NCBI GenBank assembly: GCA_021815305.1
Contig: JAKAHC010000002.1
Coordinates: forward strand, 288,112-352,111
Reading direction: 5' to 3'
From: Deltaproteobacteria bacterium
GTDB lineage: Bacteria > Desulfobacterota > Deferrimicrobia > Deferrimicrobiales > Deferrimicrobiaceae
Length of the DNA: 64,000 nt
Both the position numbers and the translations under genes were made by a program. The notes beneath the pieces were generated by a model that worked only from the letters and a program-made list of their open reading frames with translations, had not been told where the DNA came from and did no database searches. Below, one piece after another: positions 34,632 to 42,689 of this stretch; the stretch's first letter is position 1; each line of letters opens with the position of its first letter.

Positions 34632-34647
34632 TGCGAAAAACATTCCA
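34632..34647 (-). promoter_or_regulatory. possible sigma-54 promoter before the response regulator
   Basis: The minus strand reads TGGAATGTTTTTCGCA: GG and GC are ten bases apart, with weak similarity at the remaining positions. It is about 100 bp before ATG 34530 in a gene-free 203-bp gap and would suggest autoregulation. Support is weak. Confidence 0.3.
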
Positions 34648-34733
34648 CTTGTAGGAAGGGATGGGTTCTACATGAAGACAAACAATGGAAATTTTAAGCC
34701 ATTAGTAAGTAAACATTTGCCACTTCACGATAT

Positions 34734-35873
34734 CTAAACGGCCGGAAGGGAGAAGGAAACCTCCGTTCCTTTCCCCGGAACGCTTTCGATCCGGATTTTC
34801 CCTTTTTGGGCCTCCACGAGCCGTTTGCAGATGGTGAGCCCCAGTCCGAGCCGCGCGTGGGAATCTACGGTCGCGACCATCTCTTCCTGATCGAAGATCT
34901 TCTTAAGCCTCTCTTTCGTGATCCCGGCCCCGGAATCGCGGACACAGATCGTTGCGTATCCGTCCTCCTTCATGCCGGCAAGACGGATGTTCCCGCGTGC
35001 AGGCGTAAATTTGAGGGCGTTGTACAGGAGATTGTCGAGGATCTCCATCACCTTGTTCCGGTCGCCCAGGACGGATATTTCCGGAACTTCCCCATCCAGG
35101 CGCATGTCGATCTTTTTCTGATCCGCATACGGGCAGTAGAAGGAAACGCACTCCTTCAATGCTTCGGCAAGGGGAAACGGCTTGATCTCGAGTCGGATCC
35201 TCCCCTTCTCCGCCGCTTCGAAGTCGAGGAGCGTTTCCGCCATGGTTCGCAAGCGGCCGATGGTCCGGGTCGCCTGGTGAAGCATCCCGCCGGGCTCTGA
35301 AACCGAACATCCGGTGCACTTCTCGTGGATGAATTGCAGGTAGCCGTCGAGCACGGTGATGATCGACCGGAAGTCGTGCGCCGCCATCGAGATCATGAAA
35401 CCCTTGAACGAGGAGAGGATCTTGGCTTCCTTCAGGTCCACCTTGCTGCGCGAGAGAAGCTTCCGGATTTCCCGGTCCTGCCTCCCGGTCTCGAGCGTCA
35501 GTTCGAGTTTCTGGACCGAGCGTGCGACGGAGTGGGACAGGATCTCCGGGGAGACCGGTTTCCTCAAGAAATCGTAAGCCCCCTGCTGGAGCGCCTCGAT
35601 GACCGATTCCAGAGGGGGGGAAGATGCAAGGAAGGTGAAGGGGAGGTGGGGGTATTTGCGCAACGCTTCCTTGAGGAAAACGAGGCCGCACTCCCCGTTG
35701 GCGGTAAGCTCGGACAGGACGACAAGCTTCCCGTGGTGTTTCTTGAGGATCCCCGACGCCTCCGCGCACCCCTTCGCCGTGAGGACGGCGTAGCGGGCGT
35801 CGCGCAAAGACCGGGCGTTCTTTTCCAGCTCCTGCCGGTCCGAGTCGACGATGAGGACGGTAGGATGCTTCAT
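34734..35873 (-). CDS. histidine kinase with N-terminal degenerate receiver domain
   Basis: A 379-residue soluble protein. The N-terminal 120 residues follow the receiver fold (VLIVDSD, ALQQGAYDFLRKPVSPE), but the phosphoacceptor position reads LVVLSELTANG, with Ser where Asp is expected, so it is probably a pseudo-receiver. The kinase part has the H-box MAAHDFRSIITVLDGYLQF, the N-box ILDNLLYNALKF, G1 RDSGAGI and G2 LGLGLTICKRL. It has no membrane segment. It is encoded upstream of the sigma-54 regulator in the same direction and probably phosphorylates it. Confidence 0.85.
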   Translation of the reverse strand: MKHPTVLIVDSDRQELEKNARSLRDARYAVLTAKGCAEASGILKKHHGKLVVLSELTANGECGLVFLKEALRKYPHLPFTFLASSPPLESVIEALQQGAYDFLRKPVSPEILSHSVARSVQKLELTLETGRQDREIRKLLSRSKVDLKEAKILSSFKGFMISMAAHDFRSIITVLDGYLQFIHEKCTGCSVSEPGGMLHQATRTIGRLRTMAETLLDFEAAEKGRIRLEIKPFPLAEALKECVSFYCPYADQKKIDMRLDGEVPEISVLGDRNKVMEILDNLLYNALKFTPARGNIRLAGMKEDGYATICVRDSGAGITKERLKKIFDQEEMVATVDSHARLGLGLTICKRLVEAQKGKIRIESVPGKGTEVSFSLPAV

Positions 35874-36004
35874 GGCTAACGGGATTGTAGCACGACGGCC
35901 CCGTCAGTGCCGCAAAGGATGACATCGAATATCGCCGGGTTGAAGGCGGAGTTCAGTCGGAGCCCCACTCCCCGATGGATGCCGAAACGAAAGATGAGGA
36001 TTGG

Positions 36005-36078
36005 TGGCGGTGCAGGGAGTTGAACCCCGGACACTGCGGATATGAGCCGCATGCTCTGACCGTCTGAGCTACACCGCC
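36005..36078 (-). tRNA. tRNA-Met (CAT), elongator type
   Basis: A 74-nt cloverleaf on the minus strand. Acceptor GGCGGTG pairs with CACCGCC, discriminator A. The D-arm is AGCTCAGACGGTCAGAGC, the anticodon stem TGCGG/CCGCA encloses CTCATAT (anticodon CAT), and the T-arm is CCGGGGTTCAACTCCCTG. CCA is not encoded. The sequence fits elongator Met better than initiator or lysidine-modified Ile. Confidence 0.92.
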
Positions 36079-36130
36079 ACGCTCGGTGGAGCGGAAAATT
36101 ATACGACAAGCGGTCCGATTGTCAAATCAC

Positions 36131-36158
36131 AGCGGACCGATCATAGCGGACCGATCCT
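36131..36158. repeat. 14-bp tandem repeat between tRNA and next gene
   Basis: Two copies of agcggaccgatc(at/ct) stand side by side. With cggtccg at 36115-36121 they can form a 7-bp stem, which may help terminate the adjacent transcript. There is no T-run. Confidence 0.5.
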
Positions 36159-36182
36159 CTCCGGAAGGCGGGCGCGCTGCGC

Positions 36183-37694
36183 TTACTTCACCCACAGAAC
36201 CTGCCACTGCCCCCCCCCGCTCAAGACCTTGTTCCGCTCCCGGGAGGCCACCCCGAAACGGACCGCGGTCGGGACGGACCGGTCGGCGACCAGGTCCCGC
36301 CCGGAAGCGTCCCACTGGGGGGACCGCCATGCGAGCTGGAGGTTGTCCGGCCCTTGCGCGAAGCAGAGAAGCTCCACCTGGGCGTAGAGGCGCAGGTTCC
36401 CGAAAAACGTCCCGGCGGCGACCAGGTCGTTCAGGAGGACGAGTTCGTCGGTCCCGTTCCGGTCCAGATCGACCGGCACCATCCGTCCGGGCATGCGAAT
36501 GTGCCGCTCGGCGCCGTCGAGTACAAGATCCGCCGACGTGACGGCCGTCAACCCTTCCCAGAGCTCCTTGCCGGCGCCGTCGAGATAGACGAGCCGGTCG
36601 CGGCCGGTGAGAACGGCGTATCGCATGTCCCGGTTCCCCATCCGCAACGGGGCGAACGCGTAGAGGAAGATGCCGGGGGGAAGAGGAAGCGCAGGCCCCG
36701 GGTGCTTCACGTCGACATGCCCGTCATGGTCGATCGGCAGACGGAAGACCGGCCCCTTGTGGACATCGACCGGGTCGGAAGCCTGCCCCAGCAGAACGAT
36801 CCCCTCCGGACCCATGTCCGCCGTCCGGAGGAAATACGGAAGGTCCGATGCGATCTTCCGGTACTCCCTGCCGTCGTACCGCCAGACGTCGGAGAGGGCT
36901 TCGCCGGCCACATACCGGGTGGCCACGATGTCCCCCACCCCTTTTCGGGTGACCGAGGCTGCATCGACGTGGATCAGCCCCGTGCCGGGATACGGGATCC
37001 GGGCCTTCTCCTTGAGGTCGTCCCCCGCCACGCCGTAGACCGCGATGGCGTCCGGATAGGCGGCCACAAGCTCCGTCTTCCCGTCGAGATCGGTGTCGGA
37101 CATGGCGATGGACACCACGTTCCCGGGAATGGGGATGCTGCGTGCGACTTCTCCGGCGAGCTTCGGGATCTTCCGGGCGTCCGGCCCCTCCCCCACCCGC
37201 TCGTTCCCGAAAAAGAGATACGCAAGCTTCAGGGACGATTCCAGGCCCAGGCGCCGAAACAGGGAAAGGTCTCCGACCGTCAGCACCGACGGGTTTTCAA
37301 GCCGACCGGAGACGACGACGGTTCGCCCCTTGGATGGGTCTTCGATGGGCGAGATGGTGATATCGAGTTGGACCTCCCTGCCGATCCGGGAGAGGGTCCC
37401 GTTGAGAACGTAGGATGCGCCGAGGATCCGCGCCATGTGGAGCCGCTGGGCGTCGGTGGCGGATGTACCCTCCTCCCCCAGGGGGCGGATGTCGAACCGG
37501 GCCGCGAGCCGTGTTTTCAACTCCTGATCGAGCACCGGGACTCCCGATTTCAGGACGTTGTCCGTCCCGACCGCCGGTACGCTTGTGGGGAAGACGACGA
37601 GAACCTGGCGCGCCGCGTGTGCAACCCCGGGCGCGAACAGGCACCAGAGCAGGGCGAGGGCCAGAGGCGCGGTCCCGCGCGAACGCTTCGTCAT
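36183..37694 (-). CDS. secreted FG-GAP/VCBS-like protein with TolB-type N-domain
   Basis: ATG 37694 overlaps the preceding stop by 4 bp; 503 residues. A signal peptide (LALALLWCLFAPGVAHA) is followed by an N-terminal domain like those of TolB/CsgG-related lipoproteins (VLDQELKTRLAARFDIRPLG, YVLNGTLSRIGREVQLDITI). The rest is beta-rich, with two calcium-loop-like repeats (DTDLDGKTELVAA and DLDRNGTDELVLL) typical of FG-GAP beta-propellers. It is periplasmic or outer-membrane associated. It is coupled to an isochorismatase-family gene without an obvious functional link. Confidence 0.65.
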   Translation of the reverse strand: MTKRSRGTAPLALALLWCLFAPGVAHAARQVLVVFPTSVPAVGTDNVLKSGVPVLDQELKTRLAARFDIRPLGEEGTSATDAQRLHMARILGASYVLNGTLSRIGREVQLDITISPIEDPSKGRTVVVSGRLENPSVLTVGDLSLFRRLGLESSLKLAYLFFGNERVGEGPDARKIPKLAGEVARSIPIPGNVVSIAMSDTDLDGKTELVAAYPDAIAVYGVAGDDLKEKARIPYPGTGLIHVDAASVTRKGVGDIVATRYVAGEALSDVWRYDGREYRKIASDLPYFLRTADMGPEGIVLLGQASDPVDVHKGPVFRLPIDHDGHVDVKHPGPALPLPPGIFLYAFAPLRMGNRDMRYAVLTGRDRLVYLDGAGKELWEGLTAVTSADLVLDGAERHIRMPGRMVPVDLDRNGTDELVLLNDLVAAGTFFGNLRLYAQVELLCFAQGPDNLQLAWRSPQWDASGRDLVADRSVPTAVRFGVASRERNKVLSGGGQWQVLWVK

Positions 37695-38251
37695 CGCAGC
37701 AGCGAGGAGATTTTTTTGAACTCCGGCGTGGCCGCCACCTTCACCAGCTGGAAGACCGCGGTCTCCGTGCTGACCACCACCGCCCCGGCATCGCGCAGGG
37801 AAGCGAGGCCGCTCTGGTAGTTGTGCGGGAACCGGGAGGAGACGGCGTCGTCGAGGACAAACACCTCGTACCCCGCGTTGAGCAGATCCACCGAGGTCTG
37901 GTACACGCAAACGTGCGTCTCCATCCCCAGAAGGATCACCTGCCGGCGGGCGGTGGCGGAAAGCGCTGCGAGGAATCCCTCGTCGCGGGCGCAGCTGAAG
38001 GTCACCTTTGACAAGAGATGGTGGTTCTTCCCTTCCAGCGCCTTGAGCACCTCGGGCACGGTGCGGCCCAGCCCCTTCGGGTACTGTTCCGTCAGCAGGA
38101 CGGGGAGACCCAATATCCCCGCGGCCTCGACCGCGATCTTCAGGTTCTTGAGCGCCCGCTCGTACAACTCCTTATGGATGGCGGGGACGAGCCGCTCCTG
38201 GATGTCCACGACCACCAGCACGGCGTCTTCCCGATGGAGCACTCTTTGCAC
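37691..38251 (-). CDS. isochorismatase-family cysteine hydrolase
   Basis: A 186-residue cytoplasmic alpha/beta hydrolase. The catalytic triad is visible: Asp in VLVVVDIQERL, Lys in LLSKVTFSC, Cys in GMETHVCVYQT with the preceding cis-peptide region. LLTEQYPKGLG is the typical substrate loop. Members hydrolyse isochorismate, nicotinamide or other amides, and this one is of the small YcaC-like or general type. The length is normal. Confidence 0.87.
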   Translation of the reverse strand: MQRVLHREDAVLVVVDIQERLVPAIHKELYERALKNLKIAVEAAGILGLPVLLTEQYPKGLGRTVPEVLKALEGKNHHLLSKVTFSCARDEGFLAALSATARRQVILLGMETHVCVYQTSVDLLNAGYEVFVLDDAVSSRFPHNYQSGLASLRDAGAVVVSTETAVFQLVKVAATPEFKKISSLLR

Positions 38252-38267
38252 GCTTCCGTCTCCCCGC

Positions 38268-39461
38268 TCACCCGTCGCAGCGGATGACCTCTTCCGTGAG
38301 CGGCGTCAGCGTCTCGAAGCCGTCCCCGGTCACGAGGTAGGTGTTCTCCAGGCCCACGGCGCCCTCTCCCGGGAAAACGAACTTCGGCTCCAGGGCGAAC
38401 GCCATCCCGGGCGCAAGGATCGTGGGATCTCCCTTCGCGATGAAAGGGAGCTCGTCCACCTCGATGCCGACGCCGTGGCCGATGAATTTCGTATTATACC
38501 CTGGAGCGCCCATGAAATTGGAAGCGTATGGCGTGGAGGCCGCGACGGACATCCCGGCCTCGTAGAGGTCTCCCGCCACCGCCCCCGGCCGGATCTTCCC
38601 TTCGATGGCGCGCAGCGCGGCAACGGCGTGCCGGTACGCCTCTTCCATCTTCGCGGGCATCGGGCCGATGCTGTAGGTGCGGGCCATGTCCACGAGGTAC
38701 CCGTCCTGCGCCCACATGGTGTCGACGATGATGGGCTCGTTCCTTTCGAAGGCCCGGTATCCCTGCCCCGCGGGAACGTAGGGGGACAATCCTTTCCCCG
38801 CGGTCGGGAAGTCGGCATACGAGGGGACCGCCGCGTCGGGGCCGGAGATGACGCACCCCAGGCCGGTATCCTGGTTGAACGCGCGCATCCGGGTGACGGT
38901 GGTGTGCCCGCCGGCGATCGCCTCGCCCTGAAGCGCTCCCTGGAGCGCCATCTCGGTCATCCCGGGGCGTATTTTCCCCCGGGCTCCGGAGAGGAGCACC
39001 GCAAGCTTTCTCCCGCAGCCGCGCAGCGCAGCCGCCTCGTAAGGCGATTTCACGGATCGGATCTCGCGCACGATCCGGGATACGTCCTCGGGCTTGGCTC
39101 CCGGAAAAACCCCCTGGAAACGGAGGAAGGAGCCGACGGGAAGGACATCGAGCTCGAAGCCCACGGCGGCGATGGAGACATTCTTCTCCGCGAAGTAGGC
39201 GGCGACGTCCTTGGGGCCTGCGATCTTCCGAACCTGGGACAGGGGCGACTCTTCGACCGCCCTCTCGAAGACCCGTCGGACGAAGTAGACCGGCTCCCCC
39301 GCCGCCGGAACGACCAGGATCCCCTGCTGGATCGCGCCCGCGAAGTAGAAGAGATCGGCGCTCTGGACCAGAAACGCGGCGTCGAGGTTCGCCGTCCGGA
39401 GGCGTTCCTGAAGCGTCGCGATTCGCCCTTTGATCTCGTCCGACGGCGTCAGCGTGTACAT
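38268..39461 (-). CDS. M24-family Xaa-Pro peptidase
   Basis: A 397-residue protein with a creatinase-like N-domain and a pita-bread C-domain. Metal ligands are Asp in IIVDTMWA, Asp in YLVDMARTYSIG, His in FIGHGVGIEVDELP, Glu in FALEPKFVF and Glu in GLENTYLVTG. It hydrolyses N-terminal Xaa-Pro peptides in the cytoplasm. It lies between an isochorismatase-like gene and a DUF169 gene in the same direction. Confidence 0.9.
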   Translation of the reverse strand: MYTLTPSDEIKGRIATLQERLRTANLDAAFLVQSADLFYFAGAIQQGILVVPAAGEPVYFVRRVFERAVEESPLSQVRKIAGPKDVAAYFAEKNVSIAAVGFELDVLPVGSFLRFQGVFPGAKPEDVSRIVREIRSVKSPYEAAALRGCGRKLAVLLSGARGKIRPGMTEMALQGALQGEAIAGGHTTVTRMRAFNQDTGLGCVISGPDAAVPSYADFPTAGKGLSPYVPAGQGYRAFERNEPIIVDTMWAQDGYLVDMARTYSIGPMPAKMEEAYRHAVAALRAIEGKIRPGAVAGDLYEAGMSVAASTPYASNFMGAPGYNTKFIGHGVGIEVDELPFIAKGDPTILAPGMAFALEPKFVFPGEGAVGLENTYLVTGDGFETLTPLTEEVIRCDG

Positions 39462-39539
39462 GAACCGCCTTCCGTGACGAACCGCATCATCGGTTCGGCG
39501 GCGGGGCCTTCGGGCGAGCCCCCCCTCTGTCCCGGCACG

Positions 39540-40323
39540 TTATGATTTTTTCGACTCCGCCCAAAGGGTTTCGAGTTTCTGGTACGACTTGGGAAAGTCG
39601 GCCTGGTATCTCAGGTAGATGGGCACCGGGTAGCGGACGCCGCCCGCGTGGGTCTTCTCGAGCCCCTCGACGATTTCCTCCGCCCGGTCGAACGGGAAGG
39701 TGAACGCCATCTCGTCGTCCGCGGTCATCCCGAAGATCCGATCCCCGTAGCACGGCAGGATCAACTGCGGTTCGTTCGTCTGTTTCCCCTTGATGACGAC
39801 GTCGGTGCAGTCCCCTCTGCCGGAAAAAATCGCTTTTCAGGCTGCCGCCCCGCTTGTAGAGGGCGGCGTTGAGCAACCGCAGCACCTGGGCGGAGTTCCC
39901 GTACACGAGCACCGTGTCGGGGATGAAGTTCGCCCGCCCGAGGGGTCCCGCCACGACGTAGGCGTACTCACCGATGTCGTACTTGGCCAGCGCGTCCTCG
40001 AACCTTGCGCCGGCTTCCTTGCACGAGGCGTACATTCCGTCGGCCAGCGATCCGGAGGTGTAGTATTCGTTGCGCTCCTCGAATCCGAACGCCGCCTTGG
40101 CGATGGGACACGAGAGGTCCTCCCCGGAGAATGCCATCGTCCATCCGTATCGCCTTGCGATCGAGATGGCCTGGCAGATGGCCACCTTCACGCCCATGTG
40201 CTTCGAGGGGATTTTCGCTTTGTCGGGAAGCGGTTCCCCCGGCTTGTACGATTTGAGTCCGAGGGGGAAGGTGTGCACCCGCAGGTGCGTTTCGATGTGC
40301 CGGTTCAGCGTGGCGGCGTCCAT
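39540..40323 (-). pseudogene. DUF169 family protein, frameshifted at a T6 run
   Basis: ATG 40323 follows GGGAGGAACTC and opens MDAATLNRHIETHLRVHTFP. The N-terminal frame carries DUF169 features (MGVKVAICQAISIARRYGW, YVVAGPLGRANFIPDTVLVY) up to RGGSLKSDF. At the run of six T on the minus strand (about 39826-39831) the frame is lost. With one T fewer the protein continues SGRGDCTDVVIKGKQTNEPQ and ends PKSYQKLETLWAESKKS at 39540. This gives about 260 residues, the normal family length. The frameshift may be real, a homopolymer sequencing error, or slippage. Confidence 0.75.
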
Positions 40324-40415
40324 GAGTTCCTCCCGGGATTTGCGTATCGTCATCCCTGCGTTCCGAACGACATATGGCAATTTATCACGGCTGGGGCTTG
40401 GACTCCGGCGATTCG

Positions 40416-41675
40416 TCAGTCCCATTTCCTGCCGTCGATGATCCGCTTATGCGGTTCCTCCACTTCGGTTGCGGCGACGAACCGGACCTCGCAGCGAAGC
40501 CGCGTAAGCTCGCGGGCGGTCTCGATGATGCGGGATTCCATGGCCGCAGAGGAAGCCACCCCCTCCTTAAGGACGACCCGCATCTCCATGTGGTCTTCGT
40601 GCCCGATGCGCGTGACGACGAATTGGGCGGAAGCCATCTCCGGGACCTTCGAGACGATCTGGGCGACCTGTTCCGGGTGGACGAACATCCCCTTCACCTT
40701 GGTGACCTGGTCGACGCGCCCCACGAGTTTGAGGAGTCTTGGGGACGTGCGGCCGCATGGGCACGGTGCGTCGGAGAGGACGGAGAGGTCTCCAGTGGCG
40801 AATCGCACCAGGGGGTAGGCCCGGTTGGGGAGCGTCACGACCACCTCGCCGATGGCGCCGGGAGGGGCGGGAGCCCCGGTGGCCGGATCGAGCATCTCGA
40901 GGAGAATCTCGTCGGGGACATGCATCCCGTTGGCCTCGGCGCACTCGTACCCCAGGGACCCCACGTCGGCCGTCCCGTAGCACTGGCGTACCTGAACCCC
41001 GAACTCGTCACGAAGGCGTTTGCGCAGCGACTCGGGAAGCATTTCCCCGGTCACCAGGGCAACCCGCAGCGAGAGCCCGTCTCCGGAGGTATACCCCAGT
41101 TCCTTCGCCTTCTCCAGGATGCTCATAAGGAACGACGGCGTGCCGACGTACCCGGTGACGCAGAGCTCTTTCATCACCTGCGCCTGCAGTTCGGTGTTTC
41201 CCACGCCTGCCGGGATGACGGTGCACCCCAAACGCAAGAGCGCCTCGTCGAACATGAGCCCCGCCGGGGAGAAGTGGTACATGAAAGTGTTCTGGACGAT
41301 GTCGCCCTCTCGAAAACCCGCGGCGACGAACGGCTTCTCCCAGCGCCAGTGGGTCTCGTCTCGCCCTTCCGGGTCGAAGGTCGGCCCCGGGGAGACGTAG
41401 ATGCGGCGCATCGCCCGGGGAGGAACCGCGGCAAGGCCTCCGAACGGCGGCTCCCCTTTCTGTATGTGCTTCAGGTCCGCCTTCCGCGTGAGGGGAATTT
41501 TTGCGAGATCCGCCAATTCCTCGACGTCACCGGGGCGCACCCCCGCCTCGTCCATCTTCCGCCGGGTGGCCGGCGCGTGTTCGTAGGCGTACCGCACCGT
41601 TTCGCGCAACATCACGCGCTGCGCCTCGGCGCGCTTCACGGCCGGCATCGTCTCCCGCGCTTCATCGTAGAACAC
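40416..41675 (-). CDS. phenylacetate-CoA ligase-like AMP-forming enzyme (PaaK family)
   Basis: The frame is open to 41723, but the extra N-terminus lies in a repeat arm. GTG 41675 has AAGGAG six bases upstream, giving about 419 residues. The family pattern is clear: YAYEHAPATRRKMDEAGV, IPLTRKADLKH, SPGPTFDPEGRDE, VGTPSFLMSILEKAKELGY, CYGTADVGSLGYEC, then LVRFATGDLSVL and the metal-like CPCGRTSPRLLKLVGR. It activates an aryl or other acid to a CoA thioester. It lies beside a branched-chain-type transporter operon whose substrate it may activate. Confidence 0.87.
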   Translation of the reverse strand: MFYDEARETMPAVKRAEAQRVMLRETVRYAYEHAPATRRKMDEAGVRPGDVEELADLAKIPLTRKADLKHIQKGEPPFGGLAAVPPRAMRRIYVSPGPTFDPEGRDETHWRWEKPFVAAGFREGDIVQNTFMYHFSPAGLMFDEALLRLGCTVIPAGVGNTELQAQVMKELCVTGYVGTPSFLMSILEKAKELGYTSGDGLSLRVALVTGEMLPESLRKRLRDEFGVQVRQCYGTADVGSLGYECAEANGMHVPDEILLEMLDPATGAPAPPGAIGEVVVTLPNRAYPLVRFATGDLSVLSDAPCPCGRTSPRLLKLVGRVDQVTKVKGMFVHPEQVAQIVSKVPEMASAQFVVTRIGHEDHMEMRVVLKEGVASSAAMESRIIETARELTRLRCEVRFVAATEVEEPHKRIIDGRKWD

Positions 41676-41688
41676 CGTCATCTCCTTG

Positions 41689-41808
41689 AATTGGGGACGT
41701 AGCTGTAATTCTCCTGTTCTCAATGCGTTCGGTAGCAGAGCAGCGCGCTGCCGGAAACGATTCCATCGCCAAGGACTATTCCCCGATGAGAATTATAGCA
41801 ACGTCCCC
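41689..41808. repeat. inverted REP-like pair (REPIN-like element)
   Basis: ggggacgtagctgtaattctc at 41693-41713 recurs inverted at 41788-41808 with 19 of 21 bases matching. The arms are 74 bp apart and fill the gap between livF and the PaaK-like gene. The inner part is GC-rich and can form further stems (gcagcgcgctgc). This resembles REP pairs mobilised by RAYT transposases. No transposase is in the window. Confidence 0.65.
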
Positions 41809-41817
41809 TATTACCAA

Positions 41818-42612
41818 TTATGAGAGCCAGCGCTTGCGGCGTTTGTAATGCTTGATCTCGCGGTACGACTTCCGGGAACCGACCTCGTTCATGCCGAGGT
41901 AGAACTCCTTGACGTCTTCGTTTTTCGCCAGCTTCTCCGTCTCGCCGTCGAGCACCACCTTCCCGTTCTCCATGATATAACCGTAGCTCGAGATGGACAG
42001 CGCCACGCGCGCATTCTGTTCGACCAGCAGGATGGTCGTCTTCTCCTTGTCGTTGATCTCCTTGATGATGCCGAAGATCTCCTTGACCAGGAGCGGGGAT
42101 AGCCCCAGCGACGGCTCGTCCAGGAGCATGAGCTTCGGTCGGGCCATGAGCGCCCTTCCGATCGCGAGCATCTGCTGCTCCCCTCCGGAGAGGTACCCCG
42201 CAAGCCCCTTCCGGCGTTCCTTCAGTCGCGGGAAGTAGGCATACACCCGCTCGTAGTCGTTCTTGACGTTCTTTCCATCCCTGCGGGTGTATGCTCCGCA
42301 CCGGAGATTTTCCTCCACGGTGAGGTCTTCGAAGACCCTTCGCCCCTCGATCACCTGGAAAATCCCCTTCCGGACGATGTCTTCGGGGTCCTGCCCGTTG
42401 ATCTTCTCGCCGCCGAACAGGATCTCCCCGTCGGTGACCTCACCCTCCTCGGACTTGAGAAGTCCGGAGATCGCCTTGAGCGTCGTGCTCTTCCCCGCAC
42501 CGTTGGCGCCCAGGAGCGCAACGATCCGCCCCTCCGGGACGACGAGGGAGAGCCCCTTCAGGACGAGGATCACGTCGGAGTAGATGACCTCGATGTTGTT
42601 CACGTTCAGCAT
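41818..42612 (-). CDS. livF: branched-chain-type ABC transporter ATPase LivF
   Basis: ATG 42612 gives 264 residues; the long open frame upstream is noise. Walker A is LLGANGAGKSTTLKAISG, the signature is YLSGGEQQMLAIGRAL, Walker B is LMLLDEPSLGL, and the H-loop region is ILLVEQNARVALSIS, as in LivF. The C-terminal tail (KSYREIKHYKRRKRW) is longer and more basic than usual. It is the last gene of the liv-fadD operon. The substrate of the transporter is not known from sequence. Confidence 0.92.
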   Translation of the reverse strand: MLNVNNIEVIYSDVILVLKGLSLVVPEGRIVALLGANGAGKSTTLKAISGLLKSEEGEVTDGEILFGGEKINGQDPEDIVRKGIFQVIEGRRVFEDLTVEENLRCGAYTRRDGKNVKNDYERVYAYFPRLKERRKGLAGYLSGGEQQMLAIGRALMARPKLMLLDEPSLGLSPLLVKEIFGIIKEINDKEKTTILLVEQNARVALSISSYGYIMENGKVVLDGETEKLAKNEDVKEFYLGMNEVGSRKSYREIKHYKRRKRWLS

Positions 42613-42689
42613 CGGTTCCCGCCCGCTCCCTTTCCGCCTGCATCGGGTGATCCGGGCGGGGGATCTCCCCCCGCCCGGCCGTGAAACGC

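Noticed and set aside
41792-41800. Extended -10 TGCTATAAT as the main promoter of the PaaK-like gene
   Set aside because: It lies within the repeat arm and has no -35 at proper spacing; it is noted only as a possibility in the repeat finding.
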